Of a stretch of 6,532 nucleotides of DNA, positions 1-4,793 are shown piece after piece. The position numbers were made by a program, and so were the translations under genes. Origin of the DNA: Candidatus Dormiibacterota bacterium (GTDB lineage: Bacteria; Chloroflexota; Dormibacteria; Aeolococcales; Aeolococcaceae). The DNA lies in contig PLAX01000091.1 in the NCBI GenBank assembly GCA_003135255.1, positions 2,745 through 9,276 of the forward strand, given 5' to 3'. A model generated the notes under the pieces. The model was not told the DNA's origin. It did no database searches and worked only from the letters and a program-made list of their open reading frames with translations. Each line of letters begins with the position of its first letter. Positions within the stretch are counted from its first letter, which is position 1.

Positions 1-398
1 TCGGTCTCGCCGACCGCGAGGATGACCCGGAGGCCGTGGCGCCGGGCGGCGACCAGCTTGCGGGCGATCAGCTCGTCGCTCTCCCCCAGGACGTGGCGGC
101 GCTCCGAGTGCCCGAGGAGCACGTCGTCGCAGAGATCGGCGAGCATCACCGGCGAGATCTCGCCGGTGAAGGCGCCCTTGTCCTCGGCGTAGCAGTTCTG
201 GGCACCGAGGCGGAGGGAGCTCCCCCGGAGCACGTCCCGGACGCCGACCAGGTGGGTGAAGGGCGGCAGCACCTCCACCTCCACCGCGCTGCCGTCCAGC
301 TCGGCCCGCATGGCACGGGCCAGGTCCAGCCCCTCAGCGACGGAGGTGTTCATCTTCCAGTTGCCGGCGACCAGCCGGGTCGGACGTCGGGAGCTCAC
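1..398 (-). CDS. tpiA: Triosephosphate isomerase, 3' end cut by window edge
   Basis: Triosephosphate isomerase interconverts dihydroxyacetone phosphate and glyceraldehyde 3-phosphate in the cytoplasm, in glycolysis and gluconeogenesis. I translated this frame by hand: 132 codons are visible before the window edge, about half of a normal TPI of roughly 250 residues. The N-terminal motif AGNWKMN (residues 11-17) carries the catalytic lysine (K15). LGAQN (64-68) and DKGAFTGEIS (73-82) are typical of the family. GHSERR (96-101) carries the electrophilic histidine (H97). The fragment ends in VGET, and the catalytic glutamate lies beyond the edge. The start is a GTG at 398-396 that overlaps the pgk stop as GTGA, which suggests translational coupling. 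A purine-rich AGGAGAAGG inside the pgk end (406-414) can serve as ribosome binding site. Identity is secure; the exact start is probable. Confidence 0.95.
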   Translation of the reverse strand, partial: MSSRRPTRLVAGNWKMNTSVAEGLDLARAMRAELDGSAVEVEVLPPFTHLVGVRDVLRGSSLRLGAQNCYAEDKGAFTGEISPVMLADLCDDVLLGHSERRHVLGESDELIARKLVAARRHGLRVILAVGET

Positions 399-1582
399 AG
401 CGCCACCTTCTCCTGGAGTGCAGCGACCCCGGGCAGCTCCTTCCCCTCGAGGTATTCGAGGGTGGCGCCACCACCGGTCGAGACATGGCTGATCTTGTCG
501 GCGACCCCGGCCTGGTCGAGGGCCGCGGCGAGGTCCCCTCCGCCCACCACGCTGGTGGCGGAGGAGGCGCCCAGGGCCTCAGCGACGCGGCGCGTGCCGC
601 GGGCGAAGTCCTCGATCTCGTAGATCCCGAGCGGGCCGTTCCAGACCACGGTGCCCGCGGTCCGGCAGTCCTCGGCGATCTGCTCGCAGGTCTCCGGGCC
701 CGCGTCCACCACCATCTGGTCGGCGGGGATCGCGGTCCAGGCGACGACCGTCGTCGGCGACCCGGCGACCGGCTCGGAGGTGACCACGACATCAACGGGA
801 AGCTTGATCTTGCCCTTCCCCTCCCCCTGGGCCGCAAGGAGCTTGGAGGCGGTCTCGACCCACTCCTCCTCCACCAGGGATTTCCCCACCTCCTTGCCGA
901 GGGCCCGGTAGAAGGTGCACGCCATCGCGCCACCGATCCAGAGGGTATCGACATTGGTGAGGAGGTTCTCGACCACCGCGATCTTGGTCGAGATCTTGGC
1001 GCCGCCGATGATCGCCACCAGCGGGCGCCGCGGGTTCTCCAGCACCCCGCCCAGGGCCTCCAGCTCGCGCGCCATCAGGTAGCCGGCCACCGCGGAGAGG
1101 TGGTGGGCGATGCCCTCGGTGGAGGCGTGGGCACGATGGGCGGTGCCAAAGGCGTCATTGACGTAGAGATCGGCGAGGGCGGCCAGGCGCTCGACGAAGG
1201 CCTCGTCGTTGGCCTCCTCGCCCGGCTCGAACCGGACGTTTTCCAGCATTGCCACCTCACCGTCGGCGAGACGGTTGACGGCGGCCTCGACCTCGGGGCC
1301 GACCACCGCCGGGAGCTGCTCGACCGCCGTCCCCAGCAGCTCGCCGAGGCGAGCCGCCAGGGGCGCGGTGGTCAGGGCGGGATTGACCTTTCCCTTGGGA
1401 CGTCCGAGATGGGTGGCGACGATGATCCTGGCACCCCGCTCACGGAGTGCACGGAGGGTGGGCAGCGCGGCCCGGATGCGCCGGTCGTCGACGATCCGAC
1501 CCTCCTTCATGGGGACGTTGAAGTCGACCCGCACCAGCACCCGCTTGCCGTGAACGTCGACGTCGTCGATGGTCGCCTTCAT
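395..1582 (-). CDS. pgk: Phosphoglycerate kinase
   Basis: Phosphoglycerate kinase transfers the acyl phosphate of 1,3-bisphosphoglycerate to ADP in the cytoplasm, the first ATP-forming step of glycolysis, using the product of the upstream gap gene. The protein has 395 residues, the usual bacterial length, and is complete. The N-terminal substrate-binding lobe shows RVDFNVP (18-24), HLGRPKG (58-64), ENVRF (114-118) and DAFGTAHRAHAS (143-154). The C-terminal nucleotide lobe shows GGAKISTK (193-200), WNGPLG (314-319), VGGGD (346-350) and the closing TGGGATLEYLEGKELPG (369-385). The ATG at 1582 fits the family N-terminus and has AGGGGG six bases upstream. It lies 48 nt behind gap, and its TGA overlaps the tpiA GTG start. 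All expected motifs are intact, so it should be a normal enzyme. Confidence 0.98.
   Translation of the reverse strand: MKATIDDVDVHGKRVLVRVDFNVPMKEGRIVDDRRIRAALPTLRALRERGARIIVATHLGRPKGKVNPALTTAPLAARLGELLGTAVEQLPAVVGPEVEAAVNRLADGEVAMLENVRFEPGEEANDEAFVERLAALADLYVNDAFGTAHRAHASTEGIAHHLSAVAGYLMARELEALGGVLENPRRPLVAIIGGAKISTKIAVVENLLTNVDTLWIGGAMACTFYRALGKEVGKSLVEEEWVETASKLLAAQGEGKGKIKLPVDVVVTSEPVAGSPTTVVAWTAIPADQMVVDAGPETCEQIAEDCRTAGTVVWNGPLGIYEIEDFARGTRRVAEALGASSATSVVGGGDLAAALDQAGVADKISHVSTGGGATLEYLEGKELPGVAALQEKVAL
406..414 (-). promoter_or_regulatory. Ribosome binding site of tpiA inside pgk
   Basis: The minus strand reads AGGAGAAGG here, with its end 7 nt before the GTG start of tpiA. It lies in the last codons of pgk. 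It supports the GTG at 398 as the start despite the GTGA overlap with the pgk stop. Translation of tpiA may also depend on ribosomes finishing pgk; that part is inference. Confidence 0.5.
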
Positions 1583-1588
1583 GCGTGG

Positions 1589-1594
1589 CCCCCT
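1589..1594 (-). promoter_or_regulatory. Ribosome binding site of pgk
   Basis: The minus strand reads AGGGGG, followed by 6 nt and the pgk ATG. Spacing and purine content fit a Shine-Dalgarno sequence and support the start at 1582. Confidence 0.5.
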
Positions 1595-1615
1595 GAACTG
1601 ACCCGGAACTTCTAC

Positions 1616-1632
1616 AGCACGCGCGGCGTGCT
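1616..1632 (-). other. Perfect 7-bp hairpin over the gap stop codon
   Basis: The arms AGCACGC and GCGTGCT are perfectly complementary around a 3-nt loop and cover the gap stop codon (TAG at 1633-1631). On the transcript no run of U follows, so this is not a canonical intrinsic terminator. Six of the seven pairs are in G/C-rich context, so the RNA stem should be stable. It could stabilise the gap 3' end after cleavage, or limit read-through into pgk; either role is inference. pgk has its own Shine-Dalgarno just downstream. Confidence 0.5.
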
Positions 1633-2638
1633 AGAGGGACTTCGAGATGTAGTCGACCAGGTCGACGACGCGGCAGCTGTAGGCCCACTCGTTGTCGTAC
1701 CAGGCCAGCACCTTGAAGAACTTGTCGCCCACTCCCATGGTCGACAGCGCGTCGAAGATGGAGGAGCGCGAGTCGTGCAGGTAGTCGGCGGAGACGAGCG
1801 GCTCGTCGCTCACCCCGAGGATGCCCTTGAGCGGGCCATCGGCGGCAGCGCGCATGGCCGCGTTGATGGCCTCGACAGTGGTCGCCTTGGAGAGATTGAC
1901 GGTGAGGTCGACCAGCGACACGTCGGGCACCGGCACGCGCAGCGCCATGCCGTGGAACTTGCCCTTGAGCTCGGGCAGGACCAGGGCCACCGCCTTGGCG
2001 GCGCCGGTGGTGGTGGGGATGATCGCCTGGGAGGCGGCGCGCCCCCGGCGAAGGTCCTTGTGAGGGCCGTCGAGGACCACCTGGTCGTTGGTGAACGCGT
2101 GCACCGTGGTCATCAGCCCCGTCTCGATGCCGAACGAGTCGTTGAGCACCTTGGCCACCGGGGCAAGGCAGTTGGTGGTGCACGAGGCGTTGGAGAGGAT
2201 GTTGTGCTTGGCCGGGTCGTACGACTTCTCGTTGACCCCCATCACGACGGTGAGGTCCTCGTTCTTGGCGGGCGCGGAGATGACCACCTTGCGCGCGCCG
2301 GCGGCGATGTGGGCCTTGGCCTTCTCGGCGTCGGTGAACAGACCCGTCGACTCGACGACGATGTCGGCGCCCAGGTCGCCCCACGGGAGCTTGCCGGGAT
2401 CGCGCTCGGCGAGCACTTTGATCTTGCGGCCGTCGACGGTCAGGACGTCGCCATCCACCGACACGGTGCCGGGGAAGGGACCGAGGATGGTGTCGTACTT
2501 GAGCAGATGAGCCAGCGTCGCCGGAGTCGTGATGTCGTTGACAGCGACGATCTCGATGTCCGCTCCCTGCTGACGAGCGGCGCGAAGGATGTTGCGTCCG
2601 ATGCGGCCGAAGCCGTTGATGCCGACCTTGACAGCCAT
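1631..2638 (-). CDS. gap: Glyceraldehyde-3-phosphate dehydrogenase, type I
   Basis: This enzyme oxidises and phosphorylates glyceraldehyde 3-phosphate to 1,3-bisphosphoglycerate with NAD+ in the cytoplasm and feeds the pgk product next door. The protein is complete at 335 residues, the normal length. The Rossmann motif INGFGRIGRN is at 7-16. Asp35 in the VND motif is the residue expected for NAD+ rather than NADP+ preference. ASCTTNC (151-157) carries the catalytic Cys153, and TTVHAFTNDQ (177-186) carries the paired His180. HKDLRRGRAA (193-202) and PTTTGAAKA (208-216) are family phosphate-binding regions. WYDNEW (313-318) closes the protein, followed by AYSCR instead of the commoner GYSNR, a mild variation. 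The ATG at 2638 is preceded by a strong Shine-Dalgarno. As the first gene after the 197-nt spacer, it probably opens the glycolytic transcription unit. Confidence 0.98.
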   Translation of the reverse strand: MAVKVGINGFGRIGRNILRAARQQGADIEIVAVNDITTPATLAHLLKYDTILGPFPGTVSVDGDVLTVDGRKIKVLAERDPGKLPWGDLGADIVVESTGLFTDAEKAKAHIAAGARKVVISAPAKNEDLTVVMGVNEKSYDPAKHNILSNASCTTNCLAPVAKVLNDSFGIETGLMTTVHAFTNDQVVLDGPHKDLRRGRAASQAIIPTTTGAAKAVALVLPELKGKFHGMALRVPVPDVSLVDLTVNLSKATTVEAINAAMRAAADGPLKGILGVSDEPLVSADYLHDSRSSIFDALSTMGVGDKFFKVLAWYDNEWAYSCRVVDLVDYISKSL

Positions 2639-2835
2639 GAACTCTCCTCACGGTTTAGGGGCACTGGAGACCCAAGCGGAGAGTAGCAAGAGGGCTGCTC
2701 ACCGCGCCTTTGGATGCCCTCCATGATGACGTGAGAGAGCTCCGATCACCAGGGCCGACAGACCCGTCGCCATGCTCCGATGGCCCCGGAAGAGGACGGG
2801 GACTTCAGCCTTCGTGGGACAGAGGGGCAGGAGAT
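2639..2835. other. 197-nt spacer between whiA and gap
   Basis: This is the longest non-coding gap in the window and the likely place for a gap promoter and 5' leader. I found no good sigma-70 pair. The best -10-like hexamer on the minus strand is TACTCT at 2685-2680, but it has no recognisable -35 at normal spacing. Two weak 5-bp inverted repeats lie near whiA: CCCCG/CGGGG across 2784-2801 and GCCAT/ATGGC across 2769-2784. Neither has a following U run, so no terminator can be called. A 10-base direct repeat, TTCAGCCTTC on the plus strand, lies at 2804-2813 and again at 2835-2844 over the whiA stop. No small gene is convincing here. Confidence 0.5.
2642..2649 (-). promoter_or_regulatory. Strong ribosome binding site of gap
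   Basis: The minus strand reads GAGGAGAG, then TTC and the ATG of gap. It is the best Shine-Dalgarno in the window. That fits high expression of gap and fixes its start at 2638. Confidence 0.75.
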
Positions 2836-3846
2836 TCAGCCTTCCTCGGGGACTCCGCCGATGGCCACGAGGCGGTGCAGGCGCCCGGCCATCGCCGGCC
2901 GGCTGCAGCCCGCGGCTTCAGCGAGTGCCTCCAGGCTGTCCTGGGGCCTGCGCCGGCGCAGCATGGCCGCCTCGCGGAGGGCAGGCGGCAGCCGCTCCCA
3001 CCGGCTCCGGTCCCGCTCCAGGCGGTCGATCGCCTCGAGCTGGGAGACGGCGGCGGAGACGGTGCGGCGAAGGTTCGCCGTCTCGGCATTGAGCCGCCGG
3101 TTGACCCCGGAACGCACCTCGCTAACCACCCGGCCCGACTCGAACTCCAGCCGGCCCAGGTGGGCGCCGATGGAGCTGAGCAGGGTGGCCACCCCCGCCG
3201 CGGAGCGCACCGCCACGACCGGCCGCCCCCGGCGCCGCAGGGTCGAGGACGGGATGTCGAGCCGCTCCAGGTCGGCCACCACACGCGCGGCCGCCGCCTC
3301 CGACCCCACCAGCAGCTCGAGCTGGGGCGGCCCATCACCGCGGCTGAGAGAGCCGCAGGCGAGGAAGACCCCGCGCAGCCGCGAACGGGAGCAGCAGAGG
3401 TTGGCCGAGGGGACGGGCGGCGCCGGGGGCTCGACCGGGGCGGAGTCGCCGGCCACCACCGCTGCCGGGACGGCCGTGGTGGCAGCGGACGCCGGTGAGG
3501 CGGGGCTGACCGCGGCTGCCGAGGCTCGGACCGTGACCCGGTAGCGGTGCCGGCGCGCCGTGGCGAGCCGCTCCACCGACGCCGGGATCGCATCGGCGTG
3601 GAGGACGGCGAGGGCCGCCCGGGCGGCCACCAGGCGAGTGGTGACCGGCGCCCCACCCTCGCCGGCGAGAGCCATCCCCTCGATCAGGGCAGCGCGGCAG
3701 CAGGCGAGCGGGGGGACGTGAGGCGCCAGCTCGGCGACGATCCGCTCGGTGAACGAGGCCCCGCGCATCGCAGCGGGGTGATCCCGCACGGGCCGGCCGG
3801 CGAGCTGCTGCCGCATCGTCTCGGGCCCGGAGCGCGGAGCCGCCAC
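2836..3846 (-). CDS. whiA: WhiA family DNA-binding regulator, divergent
   Basis: WhiA is a Gram-positive DNA-binding protein: a sporulation regulator working with WhiB in Streptomyces, and linked to division and chromosome segregation in Bacillus. It pairs a degenerate LAGLIDADG homing-endonuclease fold with a C-terminal helix-turn-helix. Here the N-lobe begins at SFTERIVAEL (31-40) with the Cys pair at 49-50. A second lobe begins with LCCSRSRLRGVFLACGSL (150-167) and includes SSIGAHLGRLEFE (224-236). NRRLNAETANLRRTV (249-263) and PQDSLEALAEAAGCSRPAMA (301-320) form the DUF199 helix-turn-helix region. An Ala/Pro/Val-rich stretch (about 107-148) separates the two lobes. The GTG at 3846 gives 336 residues and lies 13 nt behind rapZ. 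The ATG at 3768 gives 310 residues, closer to the family N-terminus; neither has a clear Shine-Dalgarno. Family assignment is good, but its targets here are unknown. Confidence 0.88.
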   Translation of the reverse strand: MAAPRSGPETMRQQLAGRPVRDHPAAMRGASFTERIVAELAPHVPPLACCRAALIEGMALAGEGGAPVTTRLVAARAALAVLHADAIPASVERLATARRHRYRVTVRASAAAVSPASPASAATTAVPAAVVAGDSAPVEPPAPPVPSANLCCSRSRLRGVFLACGSLSRGDGPPQLELLVGSEAAAARVVADLERLDIPSSTLRRRGRPVVAVRSAAGVATLLSSIGAHLGRLEFESGRVVSEVRSGVNRRLNAETANLRRTVSAAVSQLEAIDRLERDRSRWERLPPALREAAMLRRRRPQDSLEALAEAAGCSRPAMAGRLHRLVAIGGVPEEG

Positions 3847-3859
3847 CCGCCGGTCCAGG

Positions 3860-4708
3860 TCAGCGCGGGTCGGGCTTGCCGACGTCGCGGTGGCGGACGG
3901 TCACCTCGAGGTTCTCCGCACGGAGCCTCCGGGCCAGCTCCTCGGCGACGACCACCGAGCGGTGCCGGCCACCGGTGCACCCGACCGCCACGGCGAGGTG
4001 CCGGCGGCCCTTGGCCGCGTAGTGGGTCGCCGCCCAGGAGAGCAGCTCGCTCAGCCGATCGCAGAGCTCGCCGGTCTGCGGATCGGCGAGGACGTAGTCG
4101 CGCACCCCGGCGTCCAGCCCGGTCCGCGGCCGCAGCTCGGGATCCCAGAAGGGGTTGCGGAGAAAGCGGACGTCGACCACCCAGTCGGCCTCCACCTGGG
4201 GACCGAATTTGTACCCGAAGGAGGAGACCGCGACCCGGAGCCGAGCCTCACCGCCCGCCGGCGCCACCAGCTCGACAACGCGCTTGCCCAGCTCCTCGGG
4301 GCTCAGCTCGCCGGTGTCGATGACGGTGTCGGCCGCGGCGCGGAGGCCGGTGAGCAGCTCCTGTTCGCGCCGCACCGCCGCCGCCGAGCCTCCGGCTGCA
4401 TGGCACGGATGGGGGCGAGTGCTCTCGGCGAGGCGCCTGAGAAGCACCGGCTCGGGGGCGGTGAGGTACACGACCCGCACCCCGGCCGGGGGGATCAGGC
4501 CGGCGATGGCCTCGCCCTGGCGGGCGTCGACCACAGCGGCGGCGGGACGTGCGCGGGCCACGGAGGCCCATGCGGAGAGGAGATCGAGGCTCAGGTTGTC
4601 GACGACGTCCACGCCGGCGGCCTCCAGGGCGCGGGCCGCGGTCGCCTTTCCCGCCCCGCTCATGCCGGTGAGGATCCAGGAGTCGGTCCGCACCGCGTCA
4701 GCCGTCAT
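3860..4708 (-). CDS. rapZ: RapZ/YvcJ family nucleotide-binding protein
   Basis: RapZ of E. coli is an RNA-binding adaptor controlling glucosamine-6-phosphate synthase through small RNAs. The Bacillus homologue YvcJ hydrolyses nucleotides; the role in GC-rich Gram-positives is not settled. This protein has 282 residues, near the usual 285-300. The N-terminal P-loop domain shows GMSGAGKA (15-22) and VDNL (36-39), then VVDAR (59-63) as the probable Walker B strand. The C-terminal domain is well conserved: SSFGYKFG (162-169), DVRFLRNPFWDPELRPRTG (179-197) and GCTGGRHRSV (243-252). The Walker A Ser/Thr after the lysine is Ala (codon GCG), and the usual DNLP is DNLS. The ATG at 4708 puts the P-loop at the normal distance; the frame stays open upstream, but only as a shadow of uvrC. 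It sits between uvrC and whiA, as in the conserved cluster, but without yvcK. Confidence 0.93.
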   Translation of the reverse strand: MTADAVRTDSWILTGMSGAGKATAARALEAAGVDVVDNLSLDLLSAWASVARARPAAAVVDARQGEAIAGLIPPAGVRVVYLTAPEPVLLRRLAESTRPHPCHAAGGSAAAVRREQELLTGLRAAADTVIDTGELSPEELGKRVVELVAPAGGEARLRVAVSSFGYKFGPQVEADWVVDVRFLRNPFWDPELRPRTGLDAGVRDYVLADPQTGELCDRLSELLSWAATHYAAKGRRHLAVAVGCTGGRHRSVVVAEELARRLRAENLEVTVRHRDVGKPDPR

Positions 4709-4717
4709 CTCGCCGCG

Positions 4718-4723
4718 ATTGTA
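4718..4723 (-). promoter_or_regulatory. Possible -10 element just upstream of rapZ
   Basis: The minus strand reads TACAAT, one change from the consensus TATAAT, 9 nt before the rapZ ATG and inside a very GC-rich spacer. There is no -35 match at 17-bp spacing and no clear Shine-Dalgarno. If used, transcription would begin within a few bases of the ATG and give a leaderless or nearly leaderless message. This is a sequence match only. Confidence 0.3.
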
Positions 4724-4793
4724 GGGGGGGACAGGCGGGCGCGCCCCATCCTCGCCGGTACCGAAACCGCCCATGCCGGCGCGGCCGTCCTTC

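Noticed and set aside
485..2686. A 733-codon open frame on the plus strand antisense to pgk and gap
   Set aside because: Its translation is compositionally biased (rich in Gly, Asp, Val, His, Arg) with no recognisable domain. It lies opposite two intact, strongly conserved genes. Long antisense frames are expected in GC-rich DNA when stop codons are rare.
2680..2708. Sigma-70 promoter for gap with TACTCT as -10
   Set aside because: The position expected for -35 reads GGCGCG, and the -10 is a weak match, so no promoter can be called.
2769..2801. Terminator after whiA
   Set aside because: Only two adjacent 5-bp inverted repeats without a U tract; such short stems are common by chance at this base composition.
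3547..4323. Plus-strand open frame opposite whiA and rapZ
   Set aside because: It is Arg/Pro/Gly-rich, without domain features, and antisense to conserved genes.
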